Part shown: positions 45,785 to 54,881 of the stretch, piece by piece
Numbering within the stretch: the first letter of the stretch is position 1
Layout: the number at the start of each line of letters is the position of its first letter
Source: Geitlerinema sp. BBD 1991-9
GTDB taxonomy: Bacteria > Cyanobacteriota > Cyanobacteriia > Cyanobacteriales > Geitlerinemataceae
DNA length: 64,000 bases
Assembly (NCBI GenBank): GCA_001657325.1
Contig: LWRO01000012.1
Coordinates: 38,112 to 102,111 of the forward strand
Direction of reading: 5' to 3'
Program-made: the position numbers and the translations under genes
Notes under the pieces: generated by a model
Databases searched by the model: none
What the model saw: only the letters and a program-made list of their open reading frames with translations
What the model was told of the DNA's origin: nothing

Positions 45785-46591
45785 ATGTATCAAAAAGCTT
45801 ACGGAATCCTCGAAACTCTCTCTCCCCTGCACGTTGGCGCGACTGCTGGCGAGGAAAGCGGCAACCTCAACCTGATTTTCCGCGACCAGTTCACCCAAAC
45901 GGGGATTATCCCTGGAAGTTCCCTGCGCGGGCGGTTTCGGGCGGAAATGCGCTTTCGGGACGGACAAGACGAAAATGAATGGTACGGAAACGAGGCCAAG
46001 TCCGGCGTACCGGACAGTACGACAGAATCTCGGGTTAAGTTCGAGTATGCCTCGATCGTCTGGCTTCCAGTATTTTGTCCCGGTCAACCCGTGGTTTGGG
46101 TGAGTTGTCCACGCCTGTTGCAACGTTACCAACGCATTGCAGAGATTTCCGAGGAACTGCCCGAAGTTTACACAGCTTCTCACGCCCTCCACGCACCACA
46201 GATTGACGGTCAGTACAAGCTGTTTTTCAACTTCGGCTTTCTCAAAATCGGTGATAAAACGAACTTGAAAGCCTGGTTCCCTGATGGCAAGGAACGTCCG
46301 GCGGTTATCGTAGCAGACGATGAAATCGGCATGATTCACGATATGGCGCTCTACCGTCAGAGTCGCGTCAAACTCAGCAACGACGAGAAGAAAGTCGATG
46401 GTGGGGCGTTTTTCAATACGGAAGCATTGCCGGAAAACACGATTTTGGTCTTTCCGGTGGCGGTGCGAAAGCAAGAAGATTTACGAAACTGGTCGCCGTT
46501 TGGTGAAAATACGACCGATAAAGACGAAATGTATTTCGGTGGGCTGGAGTCGATCGGTTTTGGTCACTGTTTGGTGATGCTTCATCGCTAA
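45785..46591 (+). CDS. cmr4: Type III-B Cmr4 (Cas7 backbone)
   Basis: Cmr4 forms the backbone that lies along the crRNA and cleaves target RNA every six nucleotides. The 268-residue RAMP protein shows LSPLHVGATAGEESGN near residue 12 and the glycine-rich IIPGSSLRGRFR near residue 46. In well-studied Cmr4 proteins the catalytic aspartate sits in an xIDLPIQRE context before this loop; here the corresponding stretch reads NLNLIFRDQF, with asparagine at the apparent position. Whether cleavage is retained needs an alignment. Confidence 0.88.
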   Translation: MYQKAYGILETLSPLHVGATAGEESGNLNLIFRDQFTQTGIIPGSSLRGRFRAEMRFRDGQDENEWYGNEAKSGVPDSTTESRVKFEYASIVWLPVFCPGQPVVWVSCPRLLQRYQRIAEISEELPEVYTASHALHAPQIDGQYKLFFNFGFLKIGDKTNLKAWFPDGKERPAVIVADDEIGMIHDMALYRQSRVKLSNDEKKVDGGAFFNTEALPENTILVFPVAVRKQEDLRNWSPFGENTTDKDEMYFGGLESIGFGHCLVMLHR

Positions 46592-46641
46592 TTGCGTCGC
46601 CTTCAATGCTGTTTTGAACTGAAGTTACGTTTCTCGAAATT

Positions 46642-47130
46642 ATGTCTAAACGGAAAGACAAAAACAAGAAGAAGAACAATACTTCGCCATCTCCAACACC
46701 GCCTCGGAGTCAAGCAAAGTCTGTGCCTCAATCGTCTTCTCCCTTGAAAACATCAGGTTCTTCTATGACAAATTCATCGGCAACGGGTTGGGAATCTTAT
46801 TCTCTCGATCGATACGCTCACAATTTGGTGTTTCAACGGAAAGACCTGGATAACGAAGTCCGCAACCAAGTTCACAAAATGCGGAGTACCGTCGCTTTTG
46901 GACTAGAGCGGTTTTGGGGCGAACAGCATCGCCTGGACGGGGAAAAAGCGGCCTACTGGAAAGCCATGTGGCACACTCTGGCGACGATTCTCCAAGATAC
47001 GGGCATTGCGTTACCGAACGATGCCACAAATCTTTGGGAGTTTGACATTAAACACCGCAAAATTGCGATCGCCATCCTGACGCAGCTTTGCGATTGTGCG
47101 ATTTGGTGGACACAACGCTACAAATCCTAA
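46642..47130 (+). CDS. cmr5: Cmr5-like small subunit (Cas11)
   Basis: The 162-residue product starts with a 50-residue low-complexity segment rich in K, S, P and N, then a compact helical domain (SLDRYAHNLVFQRKDLDNEV, RSTVAFGLERFWGEQHRL). Size, helical content and position between cmr4 and the next RAMP gene fit Cmr5, the small subunit lining the complex. Direct sequence similarity is weak to my eye, so the call rests mostly on context. A second start at M42 would remove most of the tail. Confidence 0.7.
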   Translation: MSKRKDKNKKKNNTSPSPTPPRSQAKSVPQSSSPLKTSGSSMTNSSATGWESYSLDRYAHNLVFQRKDLDNEVRNQVHKMRSTVAFGLERFWGEQHRLDGEKAAYWKAMWHTLATILQDTGIALPNDATNLWEFDIKHRKIAIAILTQLCDCAIWWTQRYKS

Positions 47131-47151
47131 CGGGTGTATCTCGATTTGGCA

Positions 47152-47247
47152 GCCCTCTCCCTAAATCCAACTCCCAACTTTGAGAGAGGGACTTTGACCG
47201 ATTTCCCCTTCTCCCAATCTTGGGAGAAGGGGTTGGGGGATGAGGGC
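47152..47247. repeat. Dispersed double-hairpin repeat (family C)
   Basis: CCCTCTCCCTAAATCC at the left and CCCCTTCTCCCAATCTTGGG AGAAGGGG TTGGGGGATGAGGGC at the right form two hairpins. The same element, inverted, is at 63901-63996. It lies inside the cmr operon between the small subunit and the double-RAMP gene. Confidence 0.85.
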
Positions 47248-47374
47248 GAGAATCATTGAATCAATTGCTAAAGTGGGATGCTCTCCCATCCTAACTCCCG
47301 TGTTTCTTCCCAGAGGCGGACGACTTCTGCCCGTCTCTACCCTATTGTCTAGAACTTTACCTTTCAAATTCATC

Positions 47375-49009
47375 ATGGATGTCGACCGAGTTCCCCTAGC
47401 GTTTCGCGCCCAAATTGAAGGGCGCTGCCAAGTTCAACGCATTAACCGCAACCTTGACGATGCTGCCGATAACGAAGCCTATATCTGGGCGCGAGAGTGG
47501 TTGCGCGGCGCGTCGCAACGTCCCCCCGAGTTTCCCGAAGGTGTCAAAACGCAGGAGTATCGAATTACCTGGCGTTTCGTGACCAACAGCGGCCAGGACG
47601 AAGGCATTATCCGCCCCGTCATTAGCGGTACGGGTTCCCCGTTTTATCCGGGGTCGAGTATGAAAGGCGCGTTTCGTCGCGCCTGCAAGCAAGTTTTTCG
47701 AGATCGCGTGTTGAAGTATTGCGGCGGCGATGATGATGACAGTCAGGGACAAACCAAACCGGGGATTCTGCGCTTTCACGGGGCGTATCCCGTCAACGAC
47801 TGGAAGGACGAAAGCGACCTTGTAGACCTCGTTCACCCTCAGCAAGAGTGGCAGGTGGAGGAACAAGCTTCTCACAGTGCCTTTTTTATGATGTCGCTGT
47901 TTCAGCCGAGGTTACGGTTCGGCATTTCTAGCAGCAAAACGCTTTCTGAAGAGGAGTGGGCGGAAATTTGGCAGGTTTGGGAAACGGCGTTGGGTTACGG
48001 GATTGGTTCTCGCGTTAGTGCGGGATACGGTCACGTTACGGACTCGAAAGCCCCCACATTACTCACCATGAACCTCAAGGGAGAGGGACTGTTTTCACAG
48101 CGGGTCAACGGTGACTTGGAGTTTCGCCCCAATATGTTCAAGGGGGCGTTACGGGGTCACACGCTGCGCTTGTTGGGTGGCGTTACGACTGCGGAAATCG
48201 CTGAAGATATCACGAAACGCATTTGGGGCGGTTTTGCGGGACACAATGGCTCTGTGGTGGGCGAGTTGGGGATTGCGTTTAAGTGCGATCGCAATCAACT
48301 TGACGACCAAACTCAATGGTTTAAACTCGAGCAGGGGCAGTTAGGCATTTTACTCCTCAACGTTCGCGATGAAGAACGCCGCCAGCGGTTGAGAAAGTTC
48401 GTCATTCGCTTGATGAAGTTTTCTATGATGCTCGGCGGTTTTGGTAAATCCTGGCGGCGATCGAGTCATCGCAAATTCTTTTCAAATAAAGATTACGAGC
48501 GAGACATTGGCTGTCACTGGGAGTTTTTAGGAAAAGACCGAAGTTTGTACCAACCTTTCCACACTCTCGAAGACATTTGCAAGTATTTTCAAGCCTTACA
48601 TTCTCTCATGCAAAAGTGGGTGACGCAAGAGGAGGGACAACGGCTCGATACGGCGGGGGCAAATTGGCGCGAATCGTGGCATCGGGATCGCGTTCAGGTT
48701 TGGGCGCGATTTGACGACGATATGGAGCCAATTAGCACCGCTTTGGATTGGTTTCACCAAGAGGAAGATGCTGCATCCCATCGCAGCATTAAAAACAGTC
48801 ATTTGACGGGAAAACTCAACCAGATCGGTCGGATGTGGCATCGGATGTATCCCCGGTATGTCAAACAAAATGGGAAGTTAAGACAGCGAGGGTTTATTGA
48901 ATTTTTGACGATTTTTCCAGACGGGAATGCAACCGGAGATGACTTAAAAATACAGCAAGAGTTTTGGCAGTTTCTTGAAGAAATCAGCGAGTTCGATCGC
49001 GTTTGGTAA
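47375..49009 (+). CDS. Double-RAMP Cmr protein (Cmr6/Cmr1-like)
   Basis: This 544-residue protein (start MDVDRVPLAFRA; the frame opens 45 codons earlier inside a repeat) shows two RAMP-like halves. The first has GTGSPFYPGSSMKGAFRRACK near residue 85, typical of Cmr6 or Cmr1. The second, near residue 245, has RPNMFKGALRGHTLRLLGG, and further glycine-rich segments follow, such as MLGGFGKSWRRSSH. Cmr6 is normally about half this size, and no separate cmr1 is seen. It could be a Cmr6-Cmr1 fusion or a Cmr1-like protein doing both jobs. It is the last backbone gene of the operon. Confidence 0.75.
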   Translation: MDVDRVPLAFRAQIEGRCQVQRINRNLDDAADNEAYIWAREWLRGASQRPPEFPEGVKTQEYRITWRFVTNSGQDEGIIRPVISGTGSPFYPGSSMKGAFRRACKQVFRDRVLKYCGGDDDDSQGQTKPGILRFHGAYPVNDWKDESDLVDLVHPQQEWQVEEQASHSAFFMMSLFQPRLRFGISSSKTLSEEEWAEIWQVWETALGYGIGSRVSAGYGHVTDSKAPTLLTMNLKGEGLFSQRVNGDLEFRPNMFKGALRGHTLRLLGGVTTAEIAEDITKRIWGGFAGHNGSVVGELGIAFKCDRNQLDDQTQWFKLEQGQLGILLLNVRDEERRQRLRKFVIRLMKFSMMLGGFGKSWRRSSHRKFFSNKDYERDIGCHWEFLGKDRSLYQPFHTLEDICKYFQALHSLMQKWVTQEEGQRLDTAGANWRESWHRDRVQVWARFDDDMEPISTALDWFHQEEDAASHRSIKNSHLTGKLNQIGRMWHRMYPRYVKQNGKLRQRGFIEFLTIFPDGNATGDDLKIQQEFWQFLEEISEFDRVW

Positions 49010-49110
49010 GATTTTATAAAATTTTGTGCGACAAACGGTCAGAAACCGGGTATCTGTTGGGTCTGTTGGAATTGCGGTAGTATTGGATTGCCGATGATAC
49101 CAATATCATT

Positions 49111-49138
49111 GTAGGGGCGAACGGCCGTTCGCCCCTAC
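49111..49138. repeat. Perfect 28-bp palindrome
   Basis: GTAGGGGCGAACGG is followed directly by its reverse complement. It belongs to the GGGGCGAAC family also seen at 24432, 27863 and, diverged, 52094. It lies between the double-RAMP and CARF-HEPN genes. Confidence 0.85.
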
Positions 49139-49298
49139 GCCAACAGTTTCGGAATTTCATAAACTCGGTGCGATCTCACTAATTCCAATAGACCCTATCC
49201 GTTAGATATTGGGTATCCAAAACAGAGATTCTTCAAAATACCTGGTTTCTCAAATCTCCTTCAACAAACAATTTTTGAAATGGAATAAAATTAAAGCC

Positions 49299-51140
49299 AT
49301 GATTTCACAAAAGCCGAGCATCTTAATCGCCAACATTGGGACTTCCGACTTGACCGTTCGGATACCATCAAGTTTATATTATTTGCCTATCATTATGCGG
49401 AATGAACCGAATTTAAAAAATACGGTGAATGACCTGAACGAAGATCGTCTCAATATCTGGAATCAATCTCACCAACTGGTGCAGGAAAATCTATGTTCCA
49501 AACTGAAGGTTAATCTGAAGGAAAAATCTCAGTTTCAATTCGTAGAACTCACGCAAAAGCTTTGGTTAGCATATCAAGATAATCCGGAAGTTTGGAATTC
49601 TCGCATCCGACCGGGTCGTTTTTTAGGCATCGTCAATACAGCCGTTCGCAATTTTAATATCCAAAAAATTTACTGTTTTGTGACTCAGCAGCAGCCCTCC
49701 CATGAATATGATACGATTTATCTTTTTAAAATTCTGAAAAAATGGCTAGAATCCAATTTTGAAAACTGCCCAAAGATTGAGAGAAAAATTATTCCCCAAG
49801 AGATATCTGCAAACGACCAAGATGCTTTGTTCGATTTCTACTACAGTTTCTTGAATACGGATTGCGATCGCGACGTTACAACTCTAATTAGCGTCAAAGG
49901 AGGAACGCCACAAATGCAAACTGCGTTGCGAGTTCAAGCGATTTCTTCTCAGATTGAAACTCAAATTTATCTCGAACCCAAACTTGACGCTCAACTGATT
50001 TTAGATGGCGAACCGTCTCCCTGTCGCCGCGTGTCGTATTGGCGGTATCAACGCACGATGAAATATCAGACGGTGAAGCAACTGCTACAACGATGGGATT
50101 TTGATGGTGCGCGAATGGTTTTGTCGGATTGGAAAGAAACTTTATCTACGCTTGAAAATTCGGAAACTGAGAACCTTGAAGAATTGAAATCGAGTCAAGA
50201 ATTAGTCGAGTTAAATGTTCGCGCGTTAGGGACTGCGGTGGCGTTGATGAATTTGGATACGCGCGGTTCGAGACAGGAACATGACAATCGTTTCAAGATG
50301 GTGTCTGAGTTGGCGAACCAATATAGTTATCCGCAAAATTCGCTGTATCGTTTGCTCAATCTTCACACGCAATGCTGTATTTTTTGGGAAGTTGATGGAA
50401 TCGCCGAGTTTTTAATCCGTATGGGGTTGTTTTATGAGGAGATAATTCACGATCTTATCCGAAAACTCGATCCCAAAAACGGAAATTTTTATTTCGATCG
50501 CGTTAACTATCCTGATGATTGGTATCTCAAAACTGACAAAGTTGTTCGGAATTCTCAACTCGCGAACAGGTTTTATCGGCTTGAACAGGAAATGGAGCGA
50601 TCGAGTTTAGTGGGTAAAATTCAAAGACAACGCTGTTTGGTCAACGATTCTTGGGAAAAACCATTAAACCAACTTTTTAAGTTACCGGGTCGCCCCACCA
50701 AACGTAATTTCTTACAGGCTTTGATGAAATCTCAAGGGGACGCAAGCCAAAAAGATGCCGTTTGCAAAATGGTTTCAGCGATGAAAGCACTCGATTACTG
50801 GTCGGTCAAACGCAATCAAATTATTCATGGCGCAAAGGGAATTTCCAAGGTTCGTTTGCAAGAAGCGTTGAAAGAAGATCGGGAGGCAATTAAAAACAAA
50901 GAGTCGATTAATAAGGATATCGACAAGACAATCGATGTTGCTTGCGAACCGGAAGAAATTCGCGATCGAATGACTCAAATTGTTACGATTGCGTTTAATA
51001 TTACCCGTTCGGAGTTGCCGAAACCTCGCTTAGTTCGGTTACACGAAGGAACGACAATCGCTACTGCTGCTGAGCCGTTTTATCTGTATTCTGATATTCG
51101 GAAATGGGTTATCGATCGAATCGATCGAGATGTACGATAA
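49299..51140 (+). CDS. CARF-HEPN ribonuclease (Csm6/Csx1-like)
   Basis: This 613-residue protein is a probable ancillary ribonuclease switched on by cyclic oligoadenylate from Cas10. The N-terminal CARF-like Rossmann region begins ILIANIGTSDLTV and has the conserved loop LISVKGGTPQMQTAL near residue 200. The C-terminal half is helical and carries the HEPN active site RNQIIH, Arg505 to His510 (R-X4-H). The start is the ATG at 49299; the frame opens 30 codons earlier. It follows the double-RAMP gene by 290 bp on the same strand. Subfamily assignment is uncertain. Confidence 0.85.
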   Translation: MISQKPSILIANIGTSDLTVRIPSSLYYLPIIMRNEPNLKNTVNDLNEDRLNIWNQSHQLVQENLCSKLKVNLKEKSQFQFVELTQKLWLAYQDNPEVWNSRIRPGRFLGIVNTAVRNFNIQKIYCFVTQQQPSHEYDTIYLFKILKKWLESNFENCPKIERKIIPQEISANDQDALFDFYYSFLNTDCDRDVTTLISVKGGTPQMQTALRVQAISSQIETQIYLEPKLDAQLILDGEPSPCRRVSYWRYQRTMKYQTVKQLLQRWDFDGARMVLSDWKETLSTLENSETENLEELKSSQELVELNVRALGTAVALMNLDTRGSRQEHDNRFKMVSELANQYSYPQNSLYRLLNLHTQCCIFWEVDGIAEFLIRMGLFYEEIIHDLIRKLDPKNGNFYFDRVNYPDDWYLKTDKVVRNSQLANRFYRLEQEMERSSLVGKIQRQRCLVNDSWEKPLNQLFKLPGRPTKRNFLQALMKSQGDASQKDAVCKMVSAMKALDYWSVKRNQIIHGAKGISKVRLQEALKEDREAIKNKESINKDIDKTIDVACEPEEIRDRMTQIVTIAFNITRSELPKPRLVRLHEGTTIATAAEPFYLYSDIRKWVIDRIDRDVR

Positions 51141-51626
51141 TACAGGGTTTAAGTTGCCTGAAAAGAGGTGTATCTCACTTTTGTAAAAATATGAGTTTGA
51201 GGTAGTTTGAAGTAGGTTGGGTGGAGCGATAGCGAAACCCAACAACATCTCAATTCAGTGCAGAGACTCCAATCTGATAAATTTACATTTTTGAGATGCA
51301 CCCCCTGAAAAGTGCCAGATCCCCGGAATTTTGGAGATGACGGGGATTTTGGAAGTTGAAATCAGGAGTGAGCAAGGCGACGATAAACCTCTTCTCGTTT
51401 TTGTTCGGACTTTACATAGACTTGCCATACAGCGTCATTTACATGACTATTTGATTTTGAGTTCGAGTTAATGTGGTGTTTTGCAATTTTTTGAAGCAAT
51501 TCTTCTTTTACTGTCATCATCTTTAGCCTGTATCTTGAAATGTTGGGTTGAGTTTACGAAACCCAACCTACCCAACTACGCTAACATTAAAAACCCAGCT
51601 TCAACGCGAAACCGGGTTTGTAGGTT
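51141..51626. repeat. Gap with palindromic repeats and a terminator
   Basis: The gap contains GTAGGTTGGGTGGAGCGAT with ...AAACCCAAC (about 51209-51243), a GATCCCCGGAATTTTGGAG element (51320-51345), a second TTGGGTTGAGTTTACGAAACCC AA element (51543-51570), and the hairpin AAACCCAG...CCGGGTTT at 51591-51620. The hairpin precedes a T run on the minus strand and should end the small gene at 51627. Confidence 0.65.
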
Positions 51627-51848
51627 TTACTCTTCCGTTCTTTCTTCCTCTTCCTCGTCTCGATCGTCGGATCGATCGAACGGGTTGCGGAGGGAACGCT
51701 CGTTGGCGATTTCCATAACCGCCCAAGCGACGTGAGTGACAGCAACGCTGACGTGGGGATGAAGGCTACTGACGGCAGTAATGCCACAAGCAGCAATCGT
51801 TACGAGTTTGAGGGTGACGAAGGGTTGGAAGGGATTGTGTTTGGCCAT
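51627..51848 (-). CDS. Small hypothetical protein with acidic tail
   Basis: The 73-residue product begins MAKHNPFQPFVTLKLVTIAACG, has one hydrophobic stretch and ends in an Asp/Glu-rich tail, DRDEEEEERTEE. An AGGAGT ribosome-binding site lies nine bases before the ATG, and a terminator-like hairpin follows the stop, so I take it as a real gene. It lies between the CARF-HEPN and WYL genes but has no features that tie it to CRISPR function. Confidence 0.6.
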   Translation of the reverse strand: MAKHNPFQPFVTLKLVTIAACGITAVSSLHPHVSVAVTHVAWAVMEIANERSLRNPFDRSDDRDEEEEERTEE

Positions 51849-52260
51849 GATGGGTTACTCCTAATTGCGAGCGACCAAACATTGCATCTCGCGGAGTAAG
51901 TAACCCTTTATGATTTACAGTATGACAGACTTCAACGGTCTTCGTCAACTGTTTAAGTCGATTTTTTTGAGAGAAATCAAGTTAAGAAAAGATACAATTT
52001 CAAAAGTTCTACGATCGATCCAACCTTACACTTTTCGGGTCTTCTGATATTACGGTATAATTTGCAGTTTTTAATACATGATTGGATCGGGGCGCATTGC
52101 CATGACGCCCCTACAGTCAGGGTTTTGACTATGATAAAATCCACTTATAACCTTGAACTCAGAAGACCCCACTTTTCTTTCTCGATAAATGACAGCTCTT
52201 CATGTTGACATATCTAAACCGTTCCGACTTAGACTGCAATGCGAATGACGAAATCGAGCG
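51849..52260. other. Gap without gene
   Basis: I see an AT-rich promoter-like region, a weak GGGGCGCATTGCCATGACGCCCC palindrome at about 52089-52111, and an imperfect inverted pair CACTTTTCGGGTCTTCTGA (52029) / CAGAAGACCCCACTTTTC (52160). No coding frame is supported. Confidence 0.5.
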
Positions 52261-54294
52261 CTACCCAGGGTTTTCCAATTGCTCTCCAGTTTCGTAGAGT
52301 TCCACGATCGATCGACCCAAAGACAAAACTCTCTCGCGTAACTCCGGCGGTTCGATGACTTTTACCTGTCCGCCAAATCCCACAATCCAACGGAGGAAAT
52401 CAATATCTTCAATCGACCAAATCGGAAGCTTCACTTGAAACCGATGGGGAAAAATTCGATCGCCCGTTCGCTTTGCAGAAAACAGCTTATTTAAGTCTTT
52501 TGTCGTAGAATCGCGACTGTGGAAAGGTGGCGACATCTTCATTTGCTTGAGAGGAAACCGTTGCGTTCCTTCACTGATAAACGCAAAAATGTTTTCGTTA
52601 CACCATAACTCCACTGTCACCGTCACCGCCTCTCGTTTGGCGCGATCGCGGCCGAGATACTGGCGTTGCGCTACAGCACTGCGTCCGAGGAACAATCCCG
52701 CACTCGCTTCAAGTAATCGTCCGAGATTCTTAATAGACTTTTGGTGTCGCTTTTCGTCGCGGAACACCTGAGTATGTTCGTCTTTGAGATACCATCGATC
52801 GAGACGCTCGAAACTGAGTCGGCCGTCTTCAGTAGATTCTAACCCCAGATACCACGCGATGTTATGGAAAACTAACTGCAAGGGATACGCTCGTAACTCT
52901 TCAGCATCGCCCGGAAATTTACCCTTCCCGGTTAAGCGTTTTAAGGATAACAGTTCGCGATCTCGAATGGCTCGTTCGACTCGCTCTTGTCGTCGTGCAA
53001 GAGAAACGTGAGACAGTCCTTCAATCTCAATAATTGAAGGATTCCCAAATCGTAAAATCGGAGCGTTTTGACTCAGGCTTGGCGGTTTCAACGTTTCTAC
53101 TCGCGTGAGGACTCGGTAAAATGTTTCGCGATCGCTCGGATGACTAAACCGATCGCCTTGCTCTCGTAAATGTTCGTACAGCCAAGATAAATCTTCTAAA
53201 GAGAAAATCGAAGTTCCCAGATAATAGCCACGTCGGTAATTGTGCGGTCTTTGTAGAAGGCCGTAAGGATAAAGTGCGAGTTCGAGGTCTTTTCGTAGCG
53301 CTCCCCGATCGGTGACATAACGACGAGCGTTGATGAGATCGACTAAACTCTCTTGAACGTTTTTTTCTGGGTTGTACTCGAACGGTCGTTGAACGATCGA
53401 TCGAATGGTTTCTAACAAACGGAGAAACGTATCGCGATCGCTGTAACGATGGCAGTTAGCATCAATCGGTCGATCGATTGCTTCAAGATCGATGGGTTGT
53501 TCGGATGCAGAGTCGAAAAAGTTGTTGTCTTGAAGCCAACTGAGATCGGACGAGATCGATTCAACTTTTCCATACACCGAACCTTGTTTTTGCGCGATCG
53601 ACGCAGCAATTTCAGAAACTGTTGGTTCGATCTCGTGTTGTTGCACTGCGCCATTGAGTAGATGGGCTAATAAATACATCAATCGCTCGAAGTCTATCAG
53701 TCGGGCGTAGGGATGCCAGACAACCCGACTGTTGCGATTGCGGCGGCGACCGACACGGGCAGTTGTACCATCGAGGAGTTTGAACACTTGGGATAAGTCA
53801 AACCAACCGTCAGCGTCGAGGGGAACAGTGTTGACTTCTAAAAACCCTTCGGCGGGAACGGGTGGAAACAAGTGCAGGTACTCTGCCATTTCATCGATAA
53901 TATGCGTTGGGATGACGCGACGGCGTTGATGGTTGCGTTGTTTGCAGGTGACGATGGAAATGTCGAAATGCCATGCAATCCACTGGGGCGATCGATCGAA
54001 CTCGAGTTGCTGCACGTTTTCTAAAAAGGCCAGTCGCCACGCTCGCTGTGCGTTGGTGGCATCGTAGATGACAGGCCGATCGCTGGCGATCGACTGTTCA
54101 ATTTGACGCATCACCTCCGCTTCGATGTCCGGCCAGTGTCCCTGAATGGTTTCGTCGCCGTAGAGTCGATCGCGAATGGCATCGGTGGAGACGATGTTAT
54201 AGATCGGATCGCGTTTGACCCACTCTTTGGCAAAGGTGCTTTTCCCGCTTCCGGGTACGCCAACCAACAGATGACAGGGGAGTTTTGCCGTCAT
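52261..54294 (-). CDS. P-loop kinase-WYL fusion protein
   Basis: The 677-residue protein starts with a polynucleotide-kinase-like P-loop domain (residues 1-170: Walker A GVPGSGKST, DAIRDRLYGDE, VIYDATNAQRAWR). The middle is a long helical region with a winged-helix-like part. A WYL domain lies at about residues 460-650 (YPLQLVFHNIAWYLGLES). WYL domains bind ligands, probably nucleotides or nucleic acid, and WYL regulators commonly accompany CRISPR loci in cyanobacteria. The fused kinase is unusual and could act on RNA ends. It is convergent with the cmr operon and ends it. Confidence 0.8.
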   Translation of the reverse strand: MTAKLPCHLLVGVPGSGKSTFAKEWVKRDPIYNIVSTDAIRDRLYGDETIQGHWPDIEAEVMRQIEQSIASDRPVIYDATNAQRAWRLAFLENVQQLEFDRSPQWIAWHFDISIVTCKQRNHQRRRVIPTHIIDEMAEYLHLFPPVPAEGFLEVNTVPLDADGWFDLSQVFKLLDGTTARVGRRRNRNSRVVWHPYARLIDFERLMYLLAHLLNGAVQQHEIEPTVSEIAASIAQKQGSVYGKVESISSDLSWLQDNNFFDSASEQPIDLEAIDRPIDANCHRYSDRDTFLRLLETIRSIVQRPFEYNPEKNVQESLVDLINARRYVTDRGALRKDLELALYPYGLLQRPHNYRRGYYLGTSIFSLEDLSWLYEHLREQGDRFSHPSDRETFYRVLTRVETLKPPSLSQNAPILRFGNPSIIEIEGLSHVSLARRQERVERAIRDRELLSLKRLTGKGKFPGDAEELRAYPLQLVFHNIAWYLGLESTEDGRLSFERLDRWYLKDEHTQVFRDEKRHQKSIKNLGRLLEASAGLFLGRSAVAQRQYLGRDRAKREAVTVTVELWCNENIFAFISEGTQRFPLKQMKMSPPFHSRDSTTKDLNKLFSAKRTGDRIFPHRFQVKLPIWSIEDIDFLRWIVGFGGQVKVIEPPELRERVLSLGRSIVELYETGEQLENPG

Positions 54295-54544
54295 AGGACT
54301 TTAGGACAGTCTGAGATTTGGAATCTGAAATTTGGGGTTCGATCGATGTTTTCGGGGTCGATCGTCACAATTGTAGTGCCAATTTTGAAAGATTTTTCGT
54401 TTTTATGCGATTGACGAATAATTTTTAAAGCTCTTGAAATTCTTGTGTGAACAATATTTTAGAGATTTTGCATTTGTTTTATTGATTTGACTCAAATGGC
54501 ATTTTGAATAAAGGCGAACTCACCACAACGCCAAAGAGGCCGCC

Positions 54545-54811
54545 ATGTTCGGATTCTGGAAACGCCAAATCGATCGCGATGACGCACCCCACAAACCTTA
54601 CGACGCGATCTTGGGAGAGTTGGGAGAGGCGATCGTTGCAACTCGCATTGCTTATCGTCGTCCGGGGCGCATTCGATATCGCGGAAGTTGGTGGCCAGCC
54701 GAATGTCATCACCGCGATGTCATCCTCGAACCCGGAATGCGGGTTCAGGTTGTCCGACGACATCTCATCACGCTGATTGTCGAACCGGATTGGGAGGAGT
54801 TGAGTCGGTAA
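54545..54811 (+). CDS. Small NfeD-like OB-fold protein
   Basis: The 88-residue product resembles the C-terminal OB domain of NfeD proteins: GELGEAIVATRIAYRRPGRI, RYRGSWWPAECHHRDVILEPG, VRVQVVRRHLITLIVEP-like pattern. It lacks the protease and membrane parts of full NfeD. An AGAGG precedes the ATG. The role is unknown; free-standing copies occur in cyanobacteria. It is divergent from the kinase-WYL gene. Confidence 0.75.
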   Translation: MFGFWKRQIDRDDAPHKPYDAILGELGEAIVATRIAYRRPGRIRYRGSWWPAECHHRDVILEPGMRVQVVRRHLITLIVEPDWEELSR

Positions 54812-54830
54812 GCAGCGAACGTCCTTTCAC

Positions 54831-54863
54831 AGATCCCCGGCATCTCCGAGATGCCGGAGATCT
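54831..54863. repeat. Palindrome AGATCCCCGGCATCT, copy 1
   Basis: AGATCCCCGGCATCT, three bases, AGATGCCGGAGATCT: a 15-bp near-perfect stem, the same family as 56774-56806 and, diverged, 56568 and 51320. It lies between two convergent genes. Confidence 0.8.
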
Positions 54864-54881
54864 CGCCCCATCATTGCAACA

